Assembly: GCA_021785115.1 (NCBI GenBank)
Contig: JAJYGO010000266.1
Span: 1-22,764 of the forward strand
Direction: 5' to 3'
Length of the DNA stretch: 22,764 nt
Source: Chloroflexota bacterium
GTDB taxonomy: Bacteria; Chloroflexota; Limnocylindria; Limnocylindrales; CSP1-4
Below are positions 1-6,682 of the stretch, piece after piece (positions within the stretch are counted from its first letter, which is position 1; each line of letters opens with the position of its first letter). Below the pieces are notes generated by a model. It made no database searches and was not told where the DNA came from. It saw only the letters and a list, made by a program, of their open reading frames with translations. Both the position numbers and the translations under genes were made by a program.

Positions 1-2
1 AT

Positions 3-422
3 CCGCACTTCGGCTCGGCCCCGATGTTCCTCGTCGTGGACACCGAGACTCGCGAGACGCGGCCGGTCGTGAACGGTGCCTGCGAGCACGCGCACGGCCA
101 CTGCCAGCCGCTGGCGGGGCTCGCGCAGGAGCGCGTCGACGCGGTCGTCGTGGGCGGCATCGGACCGGGCGCGCTCGAGCAGCTCCGGCGTGCCGGCATC
201 CCCGTCTACCGGGTGCCCGCCGGGACGGTCCGCGAGGCGATCGACGCCATCGCGCAGGGTGCGCTGAAGCCGGTCCCGGAGCAGGTCGGCGTCGGCGAGG
301 GCATCGGTTGCGCGGGCCACGGCCACGGCCACGACCATGGGCACGGGCCCGGGCACGACGCCGGCCGGGGGCTCGTCCGCGAGCTCGGTGGACCGCATCG
401 ACACCGCCACCACGGAGAGTGA
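3..422 (+). CDS. NifX/NifB-like dinitrogenase cofactor-binding domain protein with His-rich tail (5' end missing)
   Basis: The frame is open from the window edge, so the true start lies upstream; the visible part is 139 residues. It opens with HFGSAPMFLVVD, the strand and loop near the start of the NifX/NifB C-terminal/NafY domain, which binds FeMo-cofactor precursors or other iron-sulfur clusters in known members. The segment VDAVVVGGIGPGAL followed by a short helix and a strand (IPVYRV) completes the expected RNase H-like fold. A CEHAHGHC motif lies in the middle. After the domain comes a tail of about 38 residues with many alternating His and Gly, ending at TGA. The family also occurs in organisms without nitrogenase, and no nif gene is visible here, so a general metal or cluster-binding role is as likely as nitrogen fixation. 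Family assignment is firm; role is uncertain. Confidence 0.8.
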   Translation, partial: PHFGSAPMFLVVDTETRETRPVVNGACEHAHGHCQPLAGLAQERVDAVVVGGIGPGALEQLRRAGIPVYRVPAGTVREAIDAIAQGALKPVPEQVGVGEGIGCAGHGHGHDHGHGPGHDAGRGLVRELGGPHRHRHHGE

Positions 423-466
423 GGCGGTCGCGCACCGGCGAGCGTCCCGGCTCCGCGCCGCCGGGC

Positions 467-526
467 GCCCGCGATGCGGGCATGGCGCACCGCCTGGCGA
501 TCGGTGCGTTCCTCCGCGGCGGAGGA
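467..526. terminator. weak hairpins in the gap between convergent genes
   Basis: The 135-base gap between the NifX-like gene and the end of livH holds two short inverted repeats. GCCCGC (467-472) pairs with GCGGGC (476-481) around GAT, and TCCTCC (510-515) pairs with GGAGGA (521-526) around GCGGC. Neither is followed by a T-run on either strand. They may end transcription from both sides, but inverted repeats this short are common by chance at this GC content. Confidence 0.25.
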
Positions 527-557
527 GAGGCCTCTGCTCGCCCCGCGCGGCCGCGGA

Positions 558-1388
558 TCACACCTCGACGGGCTTGACCACCAGCACCGCAGCCATCACG
601 ACGAACACCATCGTCTCCGACGCTGGGCCCCAGAAACGCCCGGTCACCGCCATCACCATTCCGAGCGCGAAGGCCGCCGCGAAGGTGCCGCGCAGGCTCC
701 CCGGGCCTCCCACCAGCACGACCGCGAAGCTGACCAGGAGGACGTGAAATCCCATGTACGGGTGGAGCGTCGTGATCGGCGCGTAGAGGATCCCACCCAG
801 GGCAGCCAGGCAGCTCCCGATCACGAACACGAGCGAGAAGTACCTGTCCACCCGCAGGCCGAGGCTCCGCGCCGCGTCCTTGTCCTCCAGACCCGCGACG
901 ACGACCTTCCCCACCACCGTCCGGCGGAAGAAGATCTCGAGGCCGACGAACACGGCGGCGGCGGTCGCGATGATGACCAGCCGATAGACCGGGATGTCCA
1001 CTCCAGCGAGCGCCACCTGCCGGTGGATGGGATCCGAGAGCGGGATGGGGGTCGCTCCGAAGATCCACTTCAGGAGGTCCACCCCGATGAGCAGCACGGC
1101 GTAAGTCGCGATGATGGCGTAGTCGATCGACTGGCCGTACAGCCGCCGGATGAGGAAGCGCTCGATGGCCCACGCCACCGGGATGGTGGCCAGCACGCCG
1201 GCGATCGCGGCCGGGATGAAGCCGACCCGAGCCTGCAGCGCCGTCATGAGCACGTACGGGCCGAGGGTGTACACGAGGGCGTGGGCGAAGTTGACGATCC
1301 GCATCGTCCCGAAGGTGAGCGAGAGCCCGATCGAGATGATGTAGAAGATGCCACCGATCGTGAGGCCGAAGGCGATGGTCCCGATCAC
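558..1388 (-). CDS. livH: HAAT-type (branched-chain amino acid type) ABC importer permease, LivH subunit, cluster 1
   Basis: A 276-residue integral membrane protein of the BPD_transp_2 family, the LivH half of a Liv-type importer translocation channel. About eight hydrophobic segments are visible. The family signature is present as RIVNFAHA near residue 30, where most members have NFAHGE, and the cytoplasmic ATPase-contact loop follows the stretch GLEDKDAARSLGLRVDRYFS. The start is GTG at 1388, which overlaps the livM stop codon by four bases (GTGA) and has a strong GGAGGTG ribosome binding site five bases upstream. A much longer open frame continues upstream but runs antisense-like through livM, so it is not used. 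It is the last gene of the operon. The transported substrate is not evident from the sequence. Confidence 0.9.
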   Translation of the reverse strand: MIGTIAFGLTIGGIFYIISIGLSLTFGTMRIVNFAHALVYTLGPYVLMTALQARVGFIPAAIAGVLATIPVAWAIERFLIRRLYGQSIDYAIIATYAVLLIGVDLLKWIFGATPIPLSDPIHRQVALAGVDIPVYRLVIIATAAAVFVGLEIFFRRTVVGKVVVAGLEDKDAARSLGLRVDRYFSLVFVIGSCLAALGGILYAPITTLHPYMGFHVLLVSFAVVLVGGPGSLRGTFAAAFALGMVMAVTGRFWGPASETMVFVVMAAVLVVKPVEV

Positions 1389-2326
1389 GGCTTCACCTCC
1401 GGCCGCTCGCCCGCGACGCGAGCCGCCAGCCAGCCCCACAGGCCGGAGCGAAAGCGGAAGACGAGCACCAGGAGCGCGACGCCGAGGAACATCTCCCAGC
1501 GCTGGACGTAGTTCGAGATCAGCATGTAACCGACGCCTCCGACCAGCGCGCCGTGGACGCTCCCTGCGCCGCCGATGAGCGTCGCGAAGATGACCTCCAC
1601 GTTGCGCGTCGGGTCGATGAAGCTCGGGTTGACGAACTTGTAGTTCAGGGCGGAGAGGCCACCGGCGAAGGCCGCGATCGTCGTGGAGAGCACGAACGCC
1701 AGGTACTTGTGACACCCGCTGTCGTAGCCCAGGAACGCCACCCGGGGCTCCTTTTCCTTGATGGCCCGGAGCAGGATCCCGAACGGCGATCCGGTCAGGC
1801 GCTTCACGAGCCAGAACGCCAGGAGCAGCGAGGCGAGCGAGAGGCCGAACATGTGGTACTTGTCGCCGAGGTCCAGCGGCCCGACCCGGCTGAACGTGGC
1901 CGAGGTTCCGTCCTCCCCTCCGGTCCACCGTGCCAGCGCGATCAAGGCCAGGAAGTACCCCACCTGGTTGAAGGCGAGGTTGATGAGCGCGAAGCAGGCG
2001 CCCGTGGTCCGGACGACGATGGGCCCGAGGAGGAGCCCGACGGCTGCGCCGCTGCCCAGCGCCGCGAGCAGCGCGAGGAGCGGGTTTGGCGAGAGCTGCG
2101 TCGCGCACAGGGCCGCCGCGTACGCGCCCGTGCCCAGGTAGAGCATGTGCCCGAAGGACAGGCGCCCCATGTGGCCGTACAGCAGGTCGAAGGCGAGCAC
2201 GAAGACACAGAAGATGACGAAGTCGGTCGTGCGTTGGAGCCGCAGGAACGACGGCATCAGCAGGAAGACCGCCGCCACGATCAGGAGGTCGAGCTGGCGC
2301 ATCCGCCGGAGCAGCCTGTCGCGCAT
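1385..2326 (-). CDS. livM: HAAT-type ABC importer permease, LivM subunit, cluster 1
   Basis: A 313-residue permease of the LivM type and partner of LivH in the membrane channel. It has a hydrophobic N-terminus (LLIVAAVFLLMP), the LivM signature GRLSFGHMLYLGTGAYAAA near residues 55-75, and the coupling loop AIKEKEPRVAFLGYD followed by TLIGGAGSVHGALVGG, all typical of the family. I chose ATG at 2326 because AGGTG lies six bases upstream; a GTG at 2335, directly after the livF stop, would add three residues and is also possible. The end overlaps livH by four bases. Function as an inner-membrane import channel is secure from family membership; substrate is unknown. Confidence 0.9.
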   Translation of the reverse strand: MRDRLLRRMRQLDLLIVAAVFLLMPSFLRLQRTTDFVIFCVFVLAFDLLYGHMGRLSFGHMLYLGTGAYAAALCATQLSPNPLLALLAALGSGAAVGLLLGPIVVRTTGACFALINLAFNQVGYFLALIALARWTGGEDGTSATFSRVGPLDLGDKYHMFGLSLASLLLAFWLVKRLTGSPFGILLRAIKEKEPRVAFLGYDSGCHKYLAFVLSTTIAAFAGGLSALNYKFVNPSFIDPTRNVEVIFATLIGGAGSVHGALVGGVGYMLISNYVQRWEMFLGVALLVLVFRFRSGLWGWLAARVAGERPEVKP

Positions 2327-2335
2327 GGTCGGCAC

Positions 2336-3028
2336 CTAGAGATACGCCTCGAGGTTCGATCGGTCCTGGATGTCGGGGGACCGTGTGAGCTCGGCCGGGA
2401 TGCGGCCCTCCTTCATCGCGTAGACGCGGTCCGCCAGCTGGCGGACGACGGCGAGGTTCTGCTCGACGATGAGCATCGACACGGTGCCCTTCGTCTCGCT
2501 CAGCACGTGGAAGACCTCCTCGATGGTCCCCGCCGCGAGCCCCTCGGTCGGCTCGTCGATGAGCAGGAGACGTGGCCGGCCGATCAGCGCACGCCCGATC
2601 AGGAGCAGCTGTCGCTGGCCGCCGGAGAGCCCGCCGGCCGGGCTGTCGAGGAAGCGCGCGATGCGCGGATGGATCCCGATCACGCGGTCGATCGCGGCGG
2701 GGAGCGGCACGCCGGCGGCATACGCGGCCAGCTGGATGTTCTCGCGCACCGTGAGGCGTGTGAAGACGCGCTTGTCCTGGAAGACGTAGCGGACGCCCCG
2801 CCGGGCCAGCTCCTCCGCGGGCAGCCCCGCCACCTCCGACCCGTCGAGGCGCACCGAACCTCCGGTCGGGCGGAGGAAGCCGGCGATCGCCTTCAGGAGG
2901 GTCGTCTTGCCGGCGCCGTTGCGGCCGACCACGAACACCATCTCGCCCTGGTCGAGCCGCACCCCGACCTGGTGGAGCACGCGGGCGTTGCCGTACGCGA
3001 CCTCGAGGCCCGTGACGTCGAGCAGCAT
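2336..3028 (-). CDS. livF: HAAT-type ABC importer ATPase, LivF subunit, cluster 1
   Basis: A 230-residue ABC ATPase that powers the importer together with LivG. Walker A is GRNGAGKT (residues 35-42). The Q-loop region is YVFQDKRVF, the ABC signature LSGGQ, Walker B LLLIDEP, and the switch His lies just after in a VEQN-type context. EGLA after Walker B and the short length (no extra insert) fit LivF better than LivG. ATG at 3028 is preferred because AGGGG sits at proper spacing; a TTG at 3034 overlapping the livG stop is the alternative and adds two residues. livF is followed at once by livM. Confidence 0.92.
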   Translation of the reverse strand: MLLDVTGLEVAYGNARVLHQVGVRLDQGEMVFVVGRNGAGKTTLLKAIAGFLRPTGGSVRLDGSEVAGLPAEELARRGVRYVFQDKRVFTRLTVRENIQLAAYAAGVPLPAAIDRVIGIHPRIARFLDSPAGGLSGGQRQLLLIGRALIGRPRLLLIDEPTEGLAAGTIEEVFHVLSETKGTVSMLIVEQNLAVVRQLADRVYAMKEGRIPAELTRSPDIQDRSNLEAYL

Positions 3029-3030
3029 CG

Positions 3031-3831
3031 TCAAGCCCCTGCCCGGGTGGGAGGGCCGTGCTGCACGAGGGCGGGCCGGACCTCGTCGCCCCAGTACACC
3101 TTGCGCACGACCGGATCGGCGAGGATGGCGTCCGGTGGCCCGTCCGCGATCAGCCGTCCCTCGTGCATGACGCTGAGCCGTGAGACGAGGTCGAGGACGT
3201 GGGAGATCTTGTGCTCGATGATGACCAGGGAGAGAGAGCCGCGGAGGCCGCGAACGAGCGCGAGCACCTCCAGGATCTCCCCGTCGGAGAGGCCCGCGAG
3301 AGGTTCGTCCAGCAGGAGGACGCGTGGCTTCAGCGAGAGCGCCATCGCGATCTCCAGCTTCCGCTTGTCTCCGTACGACAGCGCCGACACAGGAGTCGGT
3401 GCGCGATCGGCGAGCCCGACGCGCTCGAGTGCCGCGAGCGCATCGCGCTGCGTCTGGGTCGAGCGTGCGTGGCCGAGGAGGAAGGAGAGGGCCCCCGGGC
3501 GCGGGTCCCGCGCGTGGAGCACCGACAGCACGAGGTTGTCGATCGCCGGCAACGACTCGAAGACCGAGACGAGCTGGAACGTGCGCACCAGCCCCAGGCC
3601 GACGCGCTGATCGGCGCGGGTGGCGGTGACGTCGCGCCCCTCCAGCATGACCGCGCCGGACGTGGGCCGGTGCAGCCCTGTCAGCAGGTTGAAGAGCGTG
3701 GACTTGCCGGCGCCGTTGGGACCGATGATGCCGGCGGCCTCGCCGAGCTCCAGGCGATAGCTGACGTCGGTGACGGCGGCGAAGTCGCCGAAGCGCTTGC
3801 CGACGCGGCGGCTCTCCAGGACCGTGCTCAT
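3031..3831 (-). CDS. livG: HAAT-type ABC importer ATPase, LivG subunit, cluster 1
   Basis: A 266-residue ABC ATPase with Walker A GPNGAGKS at residues 37-44, a Q-loop in VRTFQ, a signature region ALSYGDKRKLEIAMAL in place of LSGGQ, and Walker B VLLLDEPLAGLS followed by VIIEHK with the switch His. The degenerate YGDKR signature and the longer helical insert (roughly residues 95-150) are LivG hallmarks. The start ATG at 3831 follows a 65-base gap after the binding-protein gene; a larger frame extends upstream but only shadows that gene. The Shine-Dalgarno is weak. An inverted repeat lies in the gap (3854-3883). Confidence 0.92.
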   Translation of the reverse strand: MSTVLESRRVGKRFGDFAAVTDVSYRLELGEAAGIIGPNGAGKSTLFNLLTGLHRPTSGAVMLEGRDVTATRADQRVGLGLVRTFQLVSVFESLPAIDNLVLSVLHARDPRPGALSFLLGHARSTQTQRDALAALERVGLADRAPTPVSALSYGDKRKLEIAMALSLKPRVLLLDEPLAGLSDGEILEVLALVRGLRGSLSLVIIEHKISHVLDLVSRLSVMHEGRLIADGPPDAILADPVVRKVYWGDEVRPALVQHGPPTRAGA

Positions 3832-3853
3832 GCGCCCGCCCGGGGCAGAGGAA

Positions 3854-3883
3854 CGGTCGCGAGGGAGGGTACCCCCGCGACCG
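3854..3883 (-). promoter_or_regulatory. intergenic hairpin between binding-protein gene and livG
   Basis: CGGTCGCG (3876-3883 when read on the minus strand) pairs perfectly with CGCGACCG (3854-3861 region), an 8-bp stem, and the 14-base loop contains a GGGTACCC core that could form its own short stem. It sits between the stop of the binding-protein gene and livG, with no T-run. By analogy with known intercistronic hairpins in binding-protein operons, it could partially terminate transcription or protect the upstream message from 3' exonucleases, giving more binding protein than transporter. That role is inference. Confidence 0.4.
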
Positions 3884-3896
3884 CGCCGGTGCGCTG

Positions 3897-5150
3897 CTAG
3901 TAGCCGAGGTCCTTCAGCGGCGGCAGGTACTCCTCGCCGGTGTAGGCGCCGACCACCTTGACGAGGTCCCACTTCGGGTCCTTGCGCTCCTTGGGACCCT
4001 TCCCGACGACGACGAAGGCGCTGTACTTGAACTGCGCCTGGTGATCCTGGCGCCAGGTGGCGTGTCCCTTGACCGAGTCGAAGGAAGGGTGGGCGGTGAG
4101 GGCCCGTGCCACGTCGGCCGCCTTGCCGCCCTGCGCGAGCTGGAGGCCACGCAGCGCCTCCTGCGTCCCGATGTAGGCCATCACCGAGTAGGGATCGGGC
4201 GGGTACTTGTAGACGGCCGTGAACTTCTCGGTGAACGCCTTGCCACGAGCCACGAGCTCGGCGTCGCCGAAGCCGCCCAGGTCGTGGTACCAGCTCATCA
4301 GCGCGTAGACGCCCTCCAGCGCCTCGGCGGGCACGCCGCTGCCGAACACGTTCGTCATCCAGTCGAACCAGATCGTGGTCCGCGACTTGAGCCCCGTCTC
4401 GTACGACTGCTTGAGGACGTTGATGGCGTCGGTCCCCCAGTGCGCCAGCATCACCACGTCGGGCTTCATCTCGCTGATCCGGGTCAGGTAGGGCGTGAAG
4501 TCGCTCGTGCCGACGGGCGACTCGAGGTACTCGACCTTGAGCCCCAGCCTGTCGAACGCCGCCTTGGCGCCGCGCCACTGATCCTGGCCGAACGCGTAGG
4601 CGGGGCCGAAGAAGACCACCTTCTTGGCGCCGAGCTTGGTCACGACGTAGGTCGCGCTCGCATAGCCGGCGGAGTATGCGCTGCCGTGCACCGCGAAGGT
4701 CGAGGGGGCCATCTCGTCCTTCGCGAACATTCCCAGGGCGACGACGTTGACCGGGAAATATGGCACGGGCGACTGCTTCACCTGCTTGTTGAGCGCGGCG
4801 CTGATGGGCGCGAAGGTCTGGCCGATCACGGCGTCCACCTTGTCCTCGTCCAGCAGCTCGCGGAATCGGCGGATGGCGACGTCCGGCTTGGTCTCGTCGT
4901 CCTTGACGACGTACTCGACCTTGACCTTGTCCTTGCCCAGCTGCAGCCCGCCGGCGGCGTTCACCTCGTCGACCGCAAGCTTGGCTCCGTCGAGCTGGAC
5001 CGGGCCGACCGGCGACGCGGCACCGGTGAGGCCGAACATGAAGCCGAGCTTGACCGACTTCCGCGGCGCGTCCGCCGCGCGAGCCTCGCCGGCCAGCAGC
5101 GTGGCGGCGAGCAGGGCGCCTGTCAGCAGTCCACGGTTCCTGTGTGCCAT
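3897..5150 (-). CDS. periplasmic binding protein of a Liv-type ABC importer, cluster 1
   Basis: A 417-residue Peripla_BP_6 family protein. Residues 1-25 form a Sec signal peptide (positive start, LLTGALLAATLLAG core, cleavage after ARA). The mature protein opens with KSVKLGFMFGLTG, the first strand of lobe 1, and shows the typical KVEYVVKDDETKPDVA and DKVDAVIGQTFAPIS segments. Compared with E. coli LivJ/LivK, as I recall them, it lacks the first-lobe cysteine pair and the Cys-Ser-Ser ligand loop (here QTFAPIS), so the ligand is probably not simply leucine. ATG at 5150 was chosen for the signal peptide; GGAG lies about nine bases upstream. It follows the hydrolase gene by 29 bases and leads the four transporter genes. 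Confidence 0.88.
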   Translation of the reverse strand: MAHRNRGLLTGALLAATLLAGEARAADAPRKSVKLGFMFGLTGAASPVGPVQLDGAKLAVDEVNAAGGLQLGKDKVKVEYVVKDDETKPDVAIRRFRELLDEDKVDAVIGQTFAPISAALNKQVKQSPVPYFPVNVVALGMFAKDEMAPSTFAVHGSAYSAGYASATYVVTKLGAKKVVFFGPAYAFGQDQWRGAKAAFDRLGLKVEYLESPVGTSDFTPYLTRISEMKPDVVMLAHWGTDAINVLKQSYETGLKSRTTIWFDWMTNVFGSGVPAEALEGVYALMSWYHDLGGFGDAELVARGKAFTEKFTAVYKYPPDPYSVMAYIGTQEALRGLQLAQGGKAADVARALTAHPSFDSVKGHATWRQDHQAQFKYSAFVVVGKGPKERKDPKWDLVKVVGAYTGEEYLPPLKDLGY

Positions 5151-5179
5151 GGGGATCTCGCTCCGGGTGCGCGTGAGCG

Positions 5180-5815
5180 TCACGCGATGGCGGCCAGGAA
5201 CTCGGCCGAGGTCATCACGCGCCCGATCTTGGGGAAGATCACCTGCTCCGCGTACTCCTGCTCGCGGTCCGTGTCCGTCCCGGTGCAGTCCCTGATGACG
5301 ATGACGCGATAGCCCAGATCGTACGCCGAGCGTGCCGACGACTCGACGCACCAGTTCGTGTGGAACCCGCAGAACGCCACGTGCTCGATCTCGTTGGCGC
5401 GCAGCAGGTAGTTCAGGGCGGTCGAGTGGAAGGCGTCGAGGGTGAGCTTCCCGCGAATGACGATGTCACCTTCCTTCGGCGTCAGGGGAGCCACGATCTC
5501 CGGCCCCGGGGTCCCCTCGAGCCACGCCCCGGTTCCCCAGTCCGCCTTCATGCGGCACTCGAGCCCGCGCAGCCCGTCGCGTCCCGGCCCGCCCTCCTTC
5601 AGCTCGGGGAAGCCCTTCTTGAAGGGCTGGAAGGGGACGTAGAAGAGCTTCACCTTGCCCCGAGCGCTCTCGGTCAGCGCGACGAGGTTCTGGATCACGT
5701 TGCGCCGCTTCAGCTGCTCGGCGATGTACTGGTACATCGTGCCACCAGGGCTCAGGAAGTCGTTCTGGGGCTCGATCATGACGATGGCGGTCTTCTCTCT
5801 CGGCAGCTTCGACAT
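5180..5815 (-). CDS. isochorismatase-like cysteine hydrolase (probable amidohydrolase)
   Basis: A 211-residue protein of the isochorismatase/cysteine hydrolase superfamily, which includes nicotinamidases, N-carbamoylsarcosine and biuret amidohydrolases. The catalytic triad is visible: Asp19 in EPQNDFLSPGG, Lys123 in RGKLTLDAF, and nucleophile Cys156 in FHTNWCVESSARSAYD. With the cysteine present, this is more likely a C-N amide hydrolase than a true isochorismatase, which usually lacks the Cys. The length is typical for the family. ATG at 5815 has AAGGAG five bases upstream. It lies 50 bases after the GntR regulator gene and 29 bases before the binding-protein gene, so imported ligand may be its substrate. 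The exact substrate cannot be told from the sequence. Confidence 0.88.
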   Translation of the reverse strand: MSKLPREKTAIVMIEPQNDFLSPGGTMYQYIAEQLKRRNVIQNLVALTESARGKVKLFYVPFQPFKKGFPELKEGGPGRDGLRGLECRMKADWGTGAWLEGTPGPEIVAPLTPKEGDIVIRGKLTLDAFHSTALNYLLRANEIEHVAFCGFHTNWCVESSARSAYDLGYRVIVIRDCTGTDTDREQEYAEQVIFPKIGRVMTSAEFLAAIA

Positions 5816-5865
5816 GGCCTCTCCTTCGCGGTGGGTGCTTCGACTCGGACCGGGGTCGGTCCCTC

Positions 5866-6534
5866 CTAGCCGGCGTCCAGCTTCTTCTCGGCGAACATCC
5901 CTTCGCGGATGGCCTGGATGACGCGCTGGTTGTGGGCGCGGAACGCGATCTCGGCGCGCTCCGGGTCGTGTGCGCGGAGCGCCTCCAGCAGGAGCGCGTG
6001 GTCCCGGTACAGCTCGTCGAGGATCTTCTCGATGTGCAGCCCGATCGGCCGCATCTTCGCCTTGATGCGCTCCAGCATCTCGCGCAGGTACGGGTTGCCG
6101 CACGCCTCGTACACGACGGCGTGGAACTCGAAGTCACTCCGGGAGTAGCCGATCAGATCGGCGCGCGTGACCAGCTGGCCCTGAGCGTCGAGCAGCGCCT
6201 CCATCCGCGCGAGGGCAGCTGGCGTGATTCGCACCGCTGCGAGCCGCGCCGCGCTCGCCTCCAGGATCTGCCGCACCGCGTAGAGATCGAGCGCCTGCTC
6301 CGCGGTGAGCTCGGCGATGAAGACGCCGCGGTTCGGGACGTGGACGAGCAGCCCTTCCTGCTGGAGCCGGTACACGGCCTCCCAGAGCGGCGTTCGGCTC
6401 ACGCCGAGCTCGCGCGACAGCTCCTCCACGTTGATGCGCTTCCCGGGCTCGAACCGGTGGTTGGCGATCATCTCGTTCAGGATCGCGAGCACCTGCTCGC
6501 CGAGCTTCGAGCGCTGGACGCGACCGGTGTGCAC
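5866..6534 (-). CDS. GntR family transcriptional regulator, FadR/FCD subfamily
   Basis: A 222-residue regulator. Residues about 10-78 form the GntR winged helix, with FEPGKRINVEELSRELGVSR and TPLWEAVYRLQQEGLL as the helix-turn-helix and recognition region and NRGVFI as the wing. Residues about 85-210 form an FCD effector domain, with DFEFHAVVYEACGNP and histidines in later helices that in this family bind a metal and often a carboxylate ligand. The start is uncertain: GTG at 6534 is used because the fold begins soon after it, but GTG codons at 6549 and 6588 are in frame and would run through a heptamer repeat (6547-6567). No clear Shine-Dalgarno is seen. It heads the hydrolase/importer operon and probably controls it in response to the imported compound or its product. 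Confidence 0.88.
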   Translation of the reverse strand: MHTGRVQRSKLGEQVLAILNEMIANHRFEPGKRINVEELSRELGVSRTPLWEAVYRLQQEGLLVHVPNRGVFIAELTAEQALDLYAVRQILEASAARLAAVRITPAALARMEALLDAQGQLVTRADLIGYSRSDFEFHAVVYEACGNPYLREMLERIKAKMRPIGLHIEKILDELYRDHALLLEALRAHDPERAEIAFRAHNQRVIQAIREGMFAEKKLDAG

Positions 6535-6546
6535 GCGGCGACATTT

Positions 6547-6567
6547 CACGAAACACGAAGCACGATT
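6547..6567 (+). repeat. three tandem heptamers CACGAAA/CACGAAG/CACGATT at the GntR gene start
   Basis: Three exact-phase 7-base units share CACGA, and a fourth begins with CAC at 6568. The repeat lies 13 bases upstream of the chosen GTG of the GntR gene and is locally less GC-rich than anything around it. It may be a regulator-binding array or an untranslated leader element. If the start codon is further upstream, it would encode part of the N-terminus. Confidence 0.6.
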
Positions 6568-6602
6568 CACAGACGCAAAGCGCCGCACGCCGAGGCGCTA
6601 TG

Positions 6603-6619
6603 CCGATCAGGTCAATCGG
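6603..6619. promoter_or_regulatory. inverted repeat, possible operator upstream of the GntR gene
   Basis: CCGAT (6603-6607) and ATCGG (6615-6619) form a 5-bp inverted repeat with a 7-base spacer, about 70 bases upstream of the GntR start in the gap after the dioxygenase gene. The minus strand also reads TTGACC at 6615-6610, like a -35 element, but no matching -10 was found at the usual distance. GntR/FadR operators are short palindromes, so autoregulation is possible. Confidence 0.25.
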
Positions 6620-6682
6620 TCTGGGTCCCCGGAGTCGGCGGCGCTGGTGTCCCGGCGCTCCCGGGCGGCGAGCGTCGAGGGC

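Noticed and set aside
1389..2108. N-terminal extension of cluster 1 LivH
   Set aside because: The extension overlaps livM in another frame. The GTG at 1388 has a strong ribosome binding site and starts the first membrane segment.
1553..3610. A 685-residue plus-strand open frame
   Set aside because: Antisense to livM, livF and livG; the product is low-complexity, charged and lacks any domain.
4757..4775. TGGCAC...GCTT resembling a sigma-54 -24/-12 promoter
   Set aside because: It lies on the opposite strand inside the binding-protein gene, with no gene to drive, and the -12 part is imperfect.
5180..5815. Assignment as true isochorismatase of siderophore synthesis
   Set aside because: The nucleophilic cysteine is present and no siderophore genes are nearby, which fits amidohydrolase members better.
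6547..6573. Heptamer repeat as a CRISPR-like array
   Set aside because: Units are 7 bases with no spacers, far too short for CRISPR repeats, and no cas gene is present.
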